Below are positions 27,322-37,256 of a DNA stretch of 64,000 nucleotides, one piece after another; the stretch's first letter is position 1, and every line of letters begins with the position of its first letter. The notes under the pieces were generated by a model that saw only the letters and a list, made by a program, of their open reading frames with translations, did no database searches and was not told the DNA's origin. Origin of the DNA: Lachnospiraceae bacterium (lineage in GTDB: Bacteria > Bacillota > Clostridia > Lachnospirales > Lachnospiraceae); assembly GCA_902363135.1 (NCBI GenBank), contig CABIZF010000015.1:10172-74171 (forward strand), in the 5' to 3' direction. The position numbers were made by a program, and so were the translations under genes.

Positions 27322-29664
27322 TCATGGATGCATTCTATAATAATTCAAAATTTCATAATCATCTAATCTTGTATCTTCAAATTTATTTGTATACAGTTGT
27401 TCTTCTGCATCTATAATACCCATTCTTGAAATTACCGGATATTTTTTACTCAAATTATACGCAAATGCATCAAAGCCTTCAAGGTCGTATCCTGCATAGT
27501 ATAAAATATATGAAGCCAGATAATTTGAACTCAATGCATTTATATGCTGTTCTGGAATATCATAATTTGTCCATATCACAAACGGAGTTTGATATTGCAA
27601 TATTGCGTCCTCATCAGACAAATCATCCAAGTCATCAATACCAAACAACATCTCATAATATTCCACCTCAAGATTTGGTTGATGATCTCCAAAGAAACAA
27701 ATAAGTGTTGGCTCATCAACCTTTTCAAAGTAATCTATTAATTCTTTAAAAGCAGCATCGGTTTCTTTAATAAGTGAAAAATACTGTTCCGCTTGCGGAA
27801 AATCTCCCTGAGCAGATAAATCGACAGTATTTGCAAAATTATCCCATGTTCCCTCATACCCTCCATGATTTTGCATAGTTACATTAAAAATAAATAAATT
27901 ATCTTCTTCCTTATTTTCGTACAATTCAATTATTTTTTGAAAATCCGCATAATCGGACAACATCCATCGCATTTGCTCCCCATCTGATACAGAATCGCCA
28001 TCATAGAACTCATCAAACCCTAACTCTGAATATACATTAAAACGATTCCAGTTTTCCTTTAAATATGGATGAAATGCCAGCGCTTCATATCCTTTTTCCT
28101 TCAAATCCAAGGTTAGTGAACTTACATCTTTCATGCCCTGTGTAACATACGGATATGCGCCTGTATAACTTGTTGACACACCCGTCAGGGCTTCAAATTC
28201 TGTATCACATGTTCCGTTTCCAAACACAGGAACATAAAGATGCCCTTTTACCGTATTGTTTTCTAACGAATCAATAAAAGGCATATATGAGCCAGAAACA
28301 AGCTGATCATTAATAACGCGCAAATCTGCAAAAGACTCATCCATAATAACAATTACATTCATTGCCGGTGTCTGAATTTCTGTATGAACAGATGTCACAT
28401 TTTCATTCAGTTCCTGTGCTTTCTGTTTACTATAGCCTGTAGGTTTTTTGTGTGTCAAATATTTTGTATTGGCAATAAAGGCTGCCACAAATCCATCTTC
28501 CTGATATGAACCTCTCTGATCCCAAATTCCAACATCTACAACAGGATACAAAAATATCCCTGCTACTGCAATGCCAGCTGCGCTAATAACACCGTTTTGA
28601 ATTCTTATCTTTTTCTTGCTTTGAGTCGTCTTACAATAAAGTTTTCTATCAATCAACAGTCCTAATACAGCTATATCAATCCCGATTACCAGTCTTAATG
28701 GAATATCGAAACTATAGGCGCTCGCCACTGTAGCTGCCGTGGCCATTACCCGAAGATCCCATGGGGTAATCGGCGTTCCTCTAAATTCAAGAACATAATA
28801 TTCCGCCGCACCAAGTATTAAGCAAAAAATAATGGTAATAGCGTGTGACAGCCTCTCTTTTGCAAAAATAACTTGCAAAATTTTTTCAAATATATAAATA
28901 TAAAAAATATTTACCAGTATCAACTGCCATGGCGCTTCAAAAAGGTCGCCTAATATGACTTCTATGCAGATATATCCAAGAACAGCTACGGCAACATTTA
29001 TTACTTCTTTTGCTACCACGCTATTCACAACAATTACAGGAAAAAACCATAATACCAATAGCACAGCTGCCGTCCAAAAAAGCATTGTTCTTATATTGTC
29101 CCACAGTAAAAAATCAGTCCCCGAAAAAGTCAAATACGGGATAAATGCGTCTCCATTTCCCGTTCCTTTTGCAAGTGATGACGAACTCGATACACATTCC
29201 ATTTCAACTGGATCCAAATTTTTTCGATTTGTAACCGTTACATGCATAATATATGTTTCACCAAACTTTATTCTTTCCGGATCAACATAGGACGGAAAAC
29301 GTAATATCTCGCTATTAAAATCTGCTAAATGAAACGTATAGCTATCACTGATAACATCTCCATTTAAAGACTCTATGCTTACTGTAATATCACCTTTTCC
29401 ATCCTCCGGACGTTTAAAATAATAGGCGATTTCCTGCAAGTTTTTTACCAAATCAACGAATTTAATCTGATAAGATACATCATTTTGCAATTCTACATAT
29501 ATTGCTTCACTTTGCGTCCCAAATGAGTTAAATTCTTGCTCTGTTGACCAGCTGCTTTCTCGGATCATATGAACACTTGCCAGTAAGAAAAAAACCATTA
29601 TAATATATTTAATTCGTATCTTTCTTTCCGTTTTCTGTTTCTCATAAATATAATATTTTCTCAT
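27322..29664 (-). CDS. LTA synthase-type sulfatase-fold membrane transferase
   Basis: 780 residues. One N-terminal membrane segment (about 20-35), an extracytoplasmic beta-rich domain of about 150 residues, then about six membrane segments (about 190-395), then a sulfatase-fold domain (about 430-700). Catalytic motifs match the LtaS/GroP transferase family: IVIMDESFADL (metal Glu), GNGTCDTEFEALTG (nucleophilic Thr) and CFFGDHQPN (metal Asp-His). Family members transfer sn-glycerol-1-phosphate from phosphatidylglycerol to lipoteichoic acid or to surface glycans; within a polysaccharide locus, glycan decoration is more likely, as for streptococcal GacH. Strongly AT-rich, like its neighbours to 39.3 kb. 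Confidence 0.85.
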   Translation of the reverse strand: MRKYYIYEKQKTERKIRIKYIIMVFFLLASVHMIRESSWSTEQEFNSFGTQSEAIYVELQNDVSYQIKFVDLVKNLQEIAYYFKRPEDGKGDITVSIESLNGDVISDSYTFHLADFNSEILRFPSYVDPERIKFGETYIMHVTVTNRKNLDPVEMECVSSSSSLAKGTGNGDAFIPYLTFSGTDFLLWDNIRTMLFWTAAVLLVLWFFPVIVVNSVVAKEVINVAVAVLGYICIEVILGDLFEAPWQLILVNIFYIYIFEKILQVIFAKERLSHAITIIFCLILGAAEYYVLEFRGTPITPWDLRVMATAATVASAYSFDIPLRLVIGIDIAVLGLLIDRKLYCKTTQSKKKIRIQNGVISAAGIAVAGIFLYPVVDVGIWDQRGSYQEDGFVAAFIANTKYLTHKKPTGYSKQKAQELNENVTSVHTEIQTPAMNVIVIMDESFADLRVINDQLVSGSYMPFIDSLENNTVKGHLYVPVFGNGTCDTEFEALTGVSTSYTGAYPYVTQGMKDVSSLTLDLKEKGYEALAFHPYLKENWNRFNVYSELGFDEFYDGDSVSDGEQMRWMLSDYADFQKIIELYENKEEDNLFIFNVTMQNHGGYEGTWDNFANTVDLSAQGDFPQAEQYFSLIKETDAAFKELIDYFEKVDEPTLICFFGDHQPNLEVEYYEMLFGIDDLDDLSDEDAILQYQTPFVIWTNYDIPEQHINALSSNYLASYILYYAGYDLEGFDAFAYNLSKKYPVISRMGIIDAEEQLYTNKFEDTRLDDYEILNYYRMHP

Positions 29665-29853
29665 ATTTTATTGTTATCTCATTGTTCTTCTCTTTTGTGT
29701 ACAAATACAATTTAATTAATAAAAATATTTTTTATTTTATGCAAAAGGAAGACACCCTAACTTCGTTTATGTTGTACAAGTTTTCAAACTCAAAAAAGCA
29801 AACAAGGATTTAGTATACTAATGAATTTGTTGTATTATTATCAAAAGTCCTTT

Positions 29854-30387
29854 TCATTTCTTAAATGCCCAAAATTTATTCATTATAAAATTTAAAGGAA
29901 CACTAATAAGCAAATTAAAAATAGGCGCAATTATTTTAGAAATCCCTAAATATTGTACCCACAGTATTGCCAAAATACTATTTAAAAAAATTCCTGTAAA
30001 CGCATAAGAAATATATGTTTTTATCAAAGATTTACCCCATGATATTTCTTCTCTGCTTTCTTTAAAAACATATTTTCGATTCCAATAAAACGACCACAAT
30101 ACGCTCAAAGCAAATGAGATGATTTGTGCAATTAAATAATCATACTTTGGAGCCATAGTAACTTTTTGCATTATCAGCAAAGAAACAATATAAATAGCAT
30201 ATGAAACCACCGTGTTACTTACGCCTACAATTCCAAATTTCACAAACTGAATTATCTGCTCCCATTTATTTTTTAAAAATTTCAAATGAAATACTCGAAA
30301 GCAAAAAAAATCTAACATTTTTTCCAATCCATTCCATAGAGTACTTCCAATATTATTCATAATAATCTTTTCTCTCCAATTCATCAA
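29854..30387 (-). CDS. GtrA family membrane protein (second copy)
   Basis: 177 residues with four membrane segments and the GtrA pattern (VKFGIVGVSNTVVSYAIYIV; FYWNRKYVFKESR; FIMNKFWAFKK). An N-terminal extension of about 45 residues distinguishes it from the copy at 24780. It is probably the flippase partner of the GtrB-like transferase at 31222-32190. The upstream glycosyltransferase stop codon directly abuts its ATG, so they are cotranscribed. A 190-bp AT-rich gap follows before the LtaS-like gene. Confidence 0.85.
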   Translation of the reverse strand: MMNWREKIIMNNIGSTLWNGLEKMLDFFCFRVFHLKFLKNKWEQIIQFVKFGIVGVSNTVVSYAIYIVSLLIMQKVTMAPKYDYLIAQIISFALSVLWSFYWNRKYVFKESREEISWGKSLIKTYISYAFTGIFLNSILAILWVQYLGISKIIAPIFNLLISVPLNFIMNKFWAFKK

Positions 30388-31188
30388 TCAACCATACGTC
30401 TTGTATGCCTTTTTATAAAACACCATAATAATCTTCACCAACCACATCGGCCAGAATTTATGAAACATTTCTTCATCATCTTTGATTCTTTTATGATCCT
30501 GGATAAATTCTTTGCTTGTAGCCCCATCATGTATACGATAAAAAGTCAACGGCCTATCAACATATGCAAACTCCCCATCATATCCAGCCAATTTGTAAAA
30601 AGTATCCCAATCAATATTAAATTTCAAATCAGACGTGAATATCGAATCACCTAGCTTCCCTTTATTATAAGTGACCGCCGGGCAGCAAATACTATTTCCG
30701 AACGCCAATATAGCCCGTCTGAAAAATTTATGTCTGGCCAGCAGTTCACTCTTCATCGGTATTCTAAGTAATCTTCGAATCTTTGAATTGATATCTCTTT
30801 TTCCAATCTGTTCATTCTTAATCGGCAAGTAATCACTAAAATACATAATTACATTTTGATGATTGCTTACCTTATCTAATAAACATTTAACATAATCTTC
30901 ATGGTACACATCATCCTGATGTGCAATTGTGACATATTTAGAATTCGCCTTATTATATGCAAAATTCCAATCGTCTCGAATATCGCTTTTTCCTTCTCGA
31001 ATCCAAAGAGGAACCTCATATTTTTCCGCAAGACTTTTGATAAATACATTTGGTGTAGACGTTGTCATAATGATACTTGATTTTACCGTCTGATTCTTTA
31101 ACGATTTTAAACAGTTTTCCAAATACGGTGATTCTTTGTATGCGCATACCACGAATGTATGCATTTCACTATTTTCACTCCAATTCAT
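30388..31188 (-). CDS. Glycosyltransferase family 2 protein
   Basis: 266 residues, a GT-A fold enzyme. FVVCAYKESPYLENCLKSL starts the nucleotide-binding half, and VTIAHQDDVYHEDY (about residues 87-100) carries the acidic metal motif (QDD). FNIDWDTFYKLA and RIHDGATSKE match the acceptor side. It is a paralogue of the protein at 41326-42129 (shared CAYKESPYLE, TTSTPN, AHQDD, CCPAVT, NIDW motifs) although the two genes differ strongly in base composition. The donor and acceptor sugars are not evident. Confidence 0.85.
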   Translation of the reverse strand: MNWSENSEMHTFVVCAYKESPYLENCLKSLKNQTVKSSIIMTTSTPNVFIKSLAEKYEVPLWIREGKSDIRDDWNFAYNKANSKYVTIAHQDDVYHEDYVKCLLDKVSNHQNVIMYFSDYLPIKNEQIGKRDINSKIRRLLRIPMKSELLARHKFFRRAILAFGNSICCPAVTYNKGKLGDSIFTSDLKFNIDWDTFYKLAGYDGEFAYVDRPLTFYRIHDGATSKEFIQDHKRIKDDEEMFHKFWPMWLVKIIMVFYKKAYKTYG

Positions 31189-31221
31189 CTTCTATCTCCC
31201 GCTCACGCAATCACTGATTTA

Positions 31222-32190
31222 CTACTTCAAAAAATCTTCTATAATAAATCGTGGCCTTCCCTTGGTTTCAAGATATATTTTCCCAATATATTCACCCACA
31301 ACTCCGATAGCCAGCAACTGTAGACCACCCAATGCCCATATGGATACAATGAGGCTTGGCCATCCCGGTTGTGTGGCTCCCAGCAATGACCCCACTAATA
31401 AATATAAAAGTGCAATAACGCTGACACCAAAAATCAAAATTCCCAGCATACTGATCATCCGAATTGGTTTTACACTTAATGAAGTAATTCCATCAAATGC
31501 AAAAGACAACATTTTCTTTAGCGGATATTTAGACTCTCCCGCAAAACGTTCCCTGCGTTCATAATACACCTTATCACTTTTGAATCCTATCATTGGAACA
31601 ATTCCACGTAAAAACAAGTTTACTTCTTTAAACTGTTCTAATCCATCCAGAGCTTTTTTATCCATTAATCTATAATCCGCATGATTAAAAACAATATCCG
31701 CTCCTAAAAAATCCATTACCCTGTAAAATGACTCAGCTGTAAATCGCTTAAAAAAGGTATCTGTTTTTCTTGCGCCTCTCACACCATATACAATACTATT
31801 TCCTTCATAATACCTTTCTATCATTTCATCAATAGCATTTATATCATCTTGTAAATCTGCATCCAGCGAAACCACCGCATCCGCATATTCCTTTACTGTC
31901 ATCAAACCAGCAAGCAACGCATTTTGGTGTCCTCTATTTCTAGACAAATTAATCCCCAAGATCATCTGTTCTTTTTCATGCAGTTCCTTTATAATCGCCC
32001 ATGTCGAATCTTTTGAACCGTCATTTACAAATACAATTTTGCTTTGATTCGATATTTTGTCATCACCTTGCAGCGTTTTCATCTTTCCTACAAGACGCCT
32101 TGCAGTTTCATGCAATACTTCTTCCTCATTATAGCAAGGAATTACCAGATATAATATAGCTCTTTTGATATTGTTTTTCTCTGCCACCAT
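31222..32190 (-). CDS. Polyprenyl-phosphate glycosyltransferase, GtrB-like
   Basis: 322 residues. The GT2 domain (about 10-230) shows LVIPCYNEEEVL, VFVNDGSKDST and the metal motif SLDADLQDD (about 98-106), followed by two C-terminal membrane segments (about 235-260 and 270-295). This matches GtrB/CsbB/YkcC-type enzymes, which load a sugar on undecaprenyl phosphate at the cytoplasmic face. With a GtrA flippase and a GT-C enzyme it would add side groups to a surface glycan; the 520-residue polytopic protein downstream is a natural third component. Excellent AGGGAGGAG ribosome binding site before ATG 32190. Confidence 0.9.
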   Translation of the reverse strand: MVAEKNNIKRAILYLVIPCYNEEEVLHETARRLVGKMKTLQGDDKISNQSKIVFVNDGSKDSTWAIIKELHEKEQMILGINLSRNRGHQNALLAGLMTVKEYADAVVSLDADLQDDINAIDEMIERYYEGNSIVYGVRGARKTDTFFKRFTAESFYRVMDFLGADIVFNHADYRLMDKKALDGLEQFKEVNLFLRGIVPMIGFKSDKVYYERRERFAGESKYPLKKMLSFAFDGITSLSVKPIRMISMLGILIFGVSVIALLYLLVGSLLGATQPGWPSLIVSIWALGGLQLLAIGVVGEYIGKIYLETKGRPRFIIEDFLK

Positions 32191-32202
32191 AATAGCTCCT
32201 CC

Positions 32203-33765
32203 CTATTCCCAGTATATTTTTGTCTCAATTGGAATTCCATAGTATTCCTTCATCCAATATTCAATAAAATTAAAACCATCATTATACGGCATAACCGGAG
32301 CAAAAAAGTCATCTTCCAGCTTTTTTAATGAAATAGCCTTTTCTCCAGAAAATTTCAATAGTTTGCTATCGTTTTCTGATAAAATTTTTTCATTTTTATA
32401 ATAACCTTTCTCATAAAAAAAGTATGTTGTTACTCCTTTGTAAACTACAAGCATTAATATAAGCATTACAAAAAATCTGACTATTCTTTGAGTACATGAT
32501 GCTCCAAACGAATCAGTATCAAAATAATCTATTACCATTATTATCAATACCATATCAATTATAATAAACCATTCTGTGAAACATCTAATTGGCAGTGTAG
32601 GTGAAATCAAAACACAAAACGCGGAGCCTGCAGAAGCAAGCAGTAAAATGCTTAATTCCATTCTGTTTTTTATAAAATTATAATAACACAAACATGCAAA
32701 AGTACTTAACAAATATACAATTGCTCCAAAATGAAATATCCCACTATTATTCTTTATATTTCCAAGCACTGTAACAACACACATAATGAAGGAACTTCCA
32801 CTCAAGCAGTAAACAATTTTGTTATGATCATTTTTATAAATTCTCCTGCTCACAATAATTAATAGTAAAGAGATTAAAAGGTAAATATACATGAAATTTC
32901 CAACGAATAATTCATCAATAATTGGATTAAAATTATGTGTTATTTTTTCAAAAAAACTTAGTTTTGAAAATTCCGTACTCCCTGAAAGTCTGTTCCAATT
33001 TCCAGGTGCGAAAAAAAGAAAAGCATAAACCAAAATAGCTTCAACTGAAAAAAATATGTTTTCTTTATTTAACTTTTTTGTGATAACTCCCCTGTAAATT
33101 GTATATGCCACCACATAAATAACTATTGAAAATCCTGTCTGCTCATGTGAAAATGCTGTAAATGCTATCATTACAGCCAGCATTATATATTTCATTTTCT
33201 TTTCCCTAAAATTATCAGCAGATATATTTATCTTAGGCAAAAGGTATATAATTGAAAAAAAGGGTAATAACGGCCATATGTACAAAACAGAAGCCGATGC
33301 CCAGCAATAATTCCAGCGATACATATCCGAAGGGACCCAAAAAAATAATGCAAAAATCAGCAGCGGAATCAATGCATTATTGCTTTTCTTCGTCATAGTC
33401 ATAATAATTTTATAAAGCATGACAAATATAAGCACAATAACTACGGCCTGAAATGCCATAAACATGTGGGCGCCATGTCCAACTTTAACAAAAATATTGA
33501 GTATTGATCCGCATAATATACGTCCCGAAAAAAAACAATAAATCCATTTGTCCCATCTCAATAGATCAGCCAATCCCCAGTTCATTCCCAAAACGTCTAC
33601 ATCAAAGCCATAGTCTGAGCCATAACTTAATGATGCATTTCCAAAATCATCAAAGTATAAACCTACAGGCCAAAAAAAGCGTTCAAGTAAAAATAACAAT
33701 AGCGCAAAGATCGCAAAAATCGTCCACGTATTTTTTAAATACTTATTTTTAATTCCACTGTTCAT
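32203..33765 (-). CDS. Polytopic membrane protein, DUF6056-like / candidate GT-C transferase
   Basis: 520 residues with about 12 membrane segments and a short soluble C-terminus. The first extracytoplasmic loop has GLYFDDFGNASLSYG (about 34-48), an acidic pair where GT-C enzymes carry catalytic residues. The overall look resembles the DUF6056 family found in O-antigen and Gtr-type loci. I infer a transferase using the lipid-linked sugar made by the adjacent GtrB-like enzyme. Strongly AT-rich. Confidence 0.7.
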   Translation of the reverse strand: MNSGIKNKYLKNTWTIFAIFALLLFLLERFFWPVGLYFDDFGNASLSYGSDYGFDVDVLGMNWGLADLLRWDKWIYCFFSGRILCGSILNIFVKVGHGAHMFMAFQAVVIVLIFVMLYKIIMTMTKKSNNALIPLLIFALFFWVPSDMYRWNYCWASASVLYIWPLLPFFSIIYLLPKINISADNFREKKMKYIMLAVMIAFTAFSHEQTGFSIVIYVVAYTIYRGVITKKLNKENIFFSVEAILVYAFLFFAPGNWNRLSGSTEFSKLSFFEKITHNFNPIIDELFVGNFMYIYLLISLLLIIVSRRIYKNDHNKIVYCLSGSSFIMCVVTVLGNIKNNSGIFHFGAIVYLLSTFACLCYYNFIKNRMELSILLLASAGSAFCVLISPTLPIRCFTEWFIIIDMVLIIMVIDYFDTDSFGASCTQRIVRFFVMLILMLVVYKGVTTYFFYEKGYYKNEKILSENDSKLLKFSGEKAISLKKLEDDFFAPVMPYNDGFNFIEYWMKEYYGIPIETKIYWE

Positions 33766-33826
33766 TTACAAAATATCCTTTTCCATTTATATATTTTGAA
33801 CCGTCTGTTATTATATATTTTCCTGC

Positions 33827-34921
33827 TTACCTATTTTTATAAAAAGCATAAACTTTCATCTGCAGATCATATAGCCAGTTGCATGGGCTCCAAAAGACAC
33901 TTAACAATAAATATAAATTTTTTTTCAATAAGAAAATAGATATTTTTCTTGATATTTGAATCCACTTTGTATCCCACGTAACAAATTCTTTTATTTCAAA
34001 ATTATCCCAAATATCTGGAAAAAGAGATTCAACTTTTGGCATATAATTTTTAAGCATCCTGTAACGCACAGAAAATTTTTCTCGCCGTATTGGGTAAAGA
34101 GCCAGCGAAAGTACCTGATGCAAGTATACTGAACCCTTTATTTGTTCTTCCTTACGTAATTCAATATGTTCCTTCTCAATCCTGTCAACACACAAACGTG
34201 CTGTTTCAAGTATTACAAAACGTTTTTCATTAAAAGAACTATTTTGTATTGATCCGGATCTTTGATAATACATATACAGTACTTCATCAACAACTGCAAT
34301 TTTCTTTGCTCTGGCTAAAATAATCGGTGTAACTGCCACATCTTCATTATTTTTGCCTGCCGGAAACGTTAACCCGTCATATAGTTCTCTTCTGACAAGC
34401 TTATTCCAAGACGCCGGCATCATTGTCATATCTATTACCTGCGCAAACACACCTTCTCTTGATTTTATCGCGCATGGGAATACCGTATTTTTGCTCGTAT
34501 CATCATACGTCAATTGGATATCGCATACAACAACATCTGCTTTTTCTTCCGCTGCTTTGGTTAGCATTAGTTCGTACATGCGCGGATCAATATAATCATC
34601 AGAATCCAAAAAAATGATATATTCTCCGCTCGCTCGCTCAAGGCCATAATTTTTTACGTCTGACAAACCTCCGTTTGTCTTATTATACAGATGCATATAT
34701 TTACAGACTTCACAATATTCTAAAGCAATCTTTTCCGAACTATCTGTGGATCCGTCATTAATTAATAAAACTTCAACCACATCACTCAGCTTTTCTACTG
34801 CTGCTTTTACAGAATCCAGACATCTTTTCAAATATGCTTCCATATTATAAATCGGAATAATGATTGATAATTTTACCTTTTTACAACCCAAATCTAATTC
34901 TCTCTCTCTCTCGTCTTTCAT
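33827..34921 (-). CDS. Glycosyltransferase family 2 protein
   Basis: 364 residues. The GT-A domain begins LSIIIPIYNMEAYLKRCLDS (about 18-37), with LLINDGSTDSSE and the metal motif FLDSDDYIDPRM (about 104-115). FPAGKNNEDVAVTPIILARA is the conserved active-site loop (ED motif) of this GT2 subgroup. The start overlaps the end of the upstream GT gene by about 40 bp within a GA-rich stretch. It resembles enzymes of capsule and exopolysaccharide loci; sugar specificity is unknown. Confidence 0.87.
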   Translation of the reverse strand: MKDERERELDLGCKKVKLSIIIPIYNMEAYLKRCLDSVKAAVEKLSDVVEVLLINDGSTDSSEKIALEYCEVCKYMHLYNKTNGGLSDVKNYGLERASGEYIIFLDSDDYIDPRMYELMLTKAAEEKADVVVCDIQLTYDDTSKNTVFPCAIKSREGVFAQVIDMTMMPASWNKLVRRELYDGLTFPAGKNNEDVAVTPIILARAKKIAVVDEVLYMYYQRSGSIQNSSFNEKRFVILETARLCVDRIEKEHIELRKEEQIKGSVYLHQVLSLALYPIRREKFSVRYRMLKNYMPKVESLFPDIWDNFEIKEFVTWDTKWIQISRKISIFLLKKNLYLLLSVFWSPCNWLYDLQMKVYAFYKNR

Positions 34922-35819
34922 ATACCTTCCCTCTCACTTCGTCGGACACCGGAAAATTCTCTAATGCAAAATCCTGAAGTCGAATTATCTCATTATATTC
35001 TTCTTCGTGTGATGTAGACAATGTAAGCCCCTGTGTCTGCATTCTATGATAATTCAAAGACTCCTTAAAATATGCAATTTTTCCATGCTTTAGCAGATTC
35101 ATGTAGGTATACCAGTCTCCTGCTAACTTATATGACTTCGCTGCTTCTAAAATTTCATGGTAATCGCCATTCCTTATCACTGCACTCGATACATTTGCAA
35201 TCGTATTATTAATGCACATTGTCTCCGACACTTCTTTAATTCCGTCATTTATATAATTCTGATCCCATTTCCCGGTTTTAAATATATCAATCCAGACCCG
35301 TAAGTCCCCCATAAGCAGCTTGTTCTTTTCATCTATTGTTAAAGATTCACAATATGAAATCACAACATCTGGATTGCAAAATCCCTGCATAACCGTTTCC
35401 AAGAAATGCTCATTGCAACTGTCATCTGCTTCAGCAATCCATACATAATCATAAGCTGCCATTTCAAATGCTTTTTGCCACTGTGCAAATACACTCCCCG
35501 AATTCTTCTCATTCGGAATGAATTTAATCGGTATTCCACTTTTATTTTCTTCTATGAGCCTCTGGATCACCTCAATGCTATTATCTTTTGAACAATCGTC
35601 CAAAATAATCACTTCTGCAACCGGATATGTCTGAAAAAGTATCGAATCAAGTCGCTCTTGCAAATATCGGGCATAGTTATAATTTGGAATCACCGCCGTT
35701 ACTTTATATTCTGGAATAATCGTTTTGGCATTACCATCACTTTTACCTATCTCAATTTCACTTTTTAATATCTTATTTTTTAAAATAGCCAAATACCTTT
35801 TCAGATCTGTTATTGTCAT
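34881..35819 (-). CDS. Glycosyltransferase family 2 protein
   Basis: About 312 residues. VTAVIPNYNYARYLQERLDS (about 41-60), VIILDDCSKDNS and WIAEADDSCNEHFL (about 127-140, metal motif ADD) define a GT-A transferase; NYHRMQTQGLTLS closes the domain. I prefer the second ATG (35819) because AAGAGG then has normal spacing; the first ATG (35825) would touch the ribosome binding site. It overlaps the downstream GT gene. Confidence 0.85.
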   Translation of the reverse strand: MTITDLKRYLAILKNKILKSEIEIGKSDGNAKTIIPEYKVTAVIPNYNYARYLQERLDSILFQTYPVAEVIILDDCSKDNSIEVIQRLIEENKSGIPIKFIPNEKNSGSVFAQWQKAFEMAAYDYVWIAEADDSCNEHFLETVMQGFCNPDVVISYCESLTIDEKNKLLMGDLRVWIDIFKTGKWDQNYINDGIKEVSETMCINNTIANVSSAVIRNGDYHEILEAAKSYKLAGDWYTYMNLLKHGKIAYFKESLNYHRMQTQGLTLSTSHEEEYNEIIRLQDFALENFPVSDEVRGKVYERRERERIRFGL

Positions 35820-35844
35820 TTTCATTCCTCTTATAATTTATTAG

Positions 35845-37254
35845 TTATTTTTCATGTAACTCTTCTATCAGTTTATTTCGTTCTTCTTCTCTTCTCGCTA
35901 TTTCCTTCTCATATGTTTCAATACAAGTTCTGCGTTCTTCATCTTTTTTTGCTATCTCCTGCTCATACGTTTCAATGCAATTTCTGCGTTCTTCATCTTT
36001 TTTTGTTATTTCCCTCTCGTATATCTGAGCGCTTTTTTTAGACTCCTCCCGAATATCTTCTATATTTTTCTTCATATGATCTATTTCTTTTTCATAGTCA
36101 TCACGAACTTTATATACATGCTGCTGCTCATGCTTCGCTATTGCCAAAATATCTCTTATCACCGTATCGTCAAAATCATACTGCACAATATCTGCCTTCA
36201 CACGCAGCCAGATTGTGTTTTGAGGCAAGTCAACCCTTAATTCTGGTATATCATTTAAGAAATAATATCTATCCCCCATCTTCTCACCATTATACTCTTT
36301 AATCTCAATACCTTCATAATTGCTTCTGTCTTCTTGCAATATGTCAACACTAACATTTTCAACTATTGCATTACAATTAATCAACTTTATTCTTGCCAAT
36401 CCTTCTTCTTTTTTGCAAGCTACCGTCATATCCACTTTTCCATTATGAGGATCCAAATACTTACTTGCACTCTTTTTGTAATCATAACCATCTGGATCTC
36501 CAAAAAATATTTCTGTATAGTAGTAAGACGTACTATCCAAATTTACTGTTCGAACTATATCCCCAGAAAGATATCTTTCACTCGGTACCAACGTAAACAT
36601 ATATTGATATACGTTTCCATGTGGACGATGAAGCAATTCCTTATATACCTCTCGTGGTACCTGTTTATAGGTATTCTGTATCTCGGTCTCTCCTACCCGA
36701 ATTTCTTTTGCCTTTTCTCCTATCACTGCCCAACCGGAAGCAGCCGCCATTTTTTCAAATGAACTTCTGGTAAAAAAATGTACATGTGTGTTGTCAAGAA
36801 TTCCCGTAGGATTATAAGAAAACTCATCATTAAACAATTCAATAATTACTGAGTTATGTGCAGCATTTGGAATTGACACAAGTATTTTTCCATTCTCTTT
36901 AATCACTCTCCGACATCTCTTAAGAACTTCATCTGAATGAATCAAATGTTCTAGCACATCTGCAAATATAATAAAATCATACTTCTTATTATCTGAAAGC
37001 CAGTAGTACTTCTCTATATCACCTTCTTCATCACCAATATAAGAAACTTCGGCATATTGTGCAGCTTCACTTCCTGACTCCTCATCTATTTCTACAATAT
37101 CTACATGGCACCCCTTCTTTTCCTTTAAATATCTTGTAAGTCTCCCATTCGCCGGACCAAATTCTAGTACATCTGAACCAGCTTCAACACTCTGTGCTAT
37201 CCATGATATTGTATTCTCGTCATATAAATCCAGCTCAAAATCATACTTTCCCAT
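35845..37254 (-). CDS. SAM-dependent methyltransferase with C-terminal repeated coiled coil
   Basis: 469 residues. The class I methyltransferase domain (about 10-190) has motif I GSDVLEFGPANGRLTRYLKE, an acidic strand-2 end (VDIVEIDEES) and DFIIFADVLEHL. A middle beta-rich domain (about 200-350) has no family I recognise. From about 365 to the end it is a charged coiled coil with two clear copies of an 18-residue unit (EIAKKDEERRTCIETYE type) and degenerate flanking copies. Lying directly after the Wzt gene, it resembles WbdD of E. coli O8/O9a, a chain-terminating methyltransferase whose coiled coil sets chain length; unlike WbdD, no kinase domain is apparent. Start at ATG 37254 behind GGAGG, which lies in the end of the Wzt gene. 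Confidence 0.85.
   Translation of the reverse strand: MGKYDFELDLYDENTISWIAQSVEAGSDVLEFGPANGRLTRYLKEKKGCHVDIVEIDEESGSEAAQYAEVSYIGDEEGDIEKYYWLSDNKKYDFIIFADVLEHLIHSDEVLKRCRRVIKENGKILVSIPNAAHNSVIIELFNDEFSYNPTGILDNTHVHFFTRSSFEKMAAASGWAVIGEKAKEIRVGETEIQNTYKQVPREVYKELLHRPHGNVYQYMFTLVPSERYLSGDIVRTVNLDSTSYYYTEIFFGDPDGYDYKKSASKYLDPHNGKVDMTVACKKEEGLARIKLINCNAIVENVSVDILQEDRSNYEGIEIKEYNGEKMGDRYYFLNDIPELRVDLPQNTIWLRVKADIVQYDFDDTVIRDILAIAKHEQQHVYKVRDDYEKEIDHMKKNIEDIREESKKSAQIYEREITKKDEERRNCIETYEQEIAKKDEERRTCIETYEKEIARREEERNKLIEELHEK
35880..36060 (-). repeat. 54-bp in-frame tandem repeat in the methyltransferase coiled coil
   Basis: Two nearly identical 54-bp units encoding 18 residues each (KKDEERRNCIETYEQEIA type), with diverged half-units on both sides. 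The DNA identity is high enough to permit copy-number change. Confidence 0.75.
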
Positions 37255-37256
37255 AA

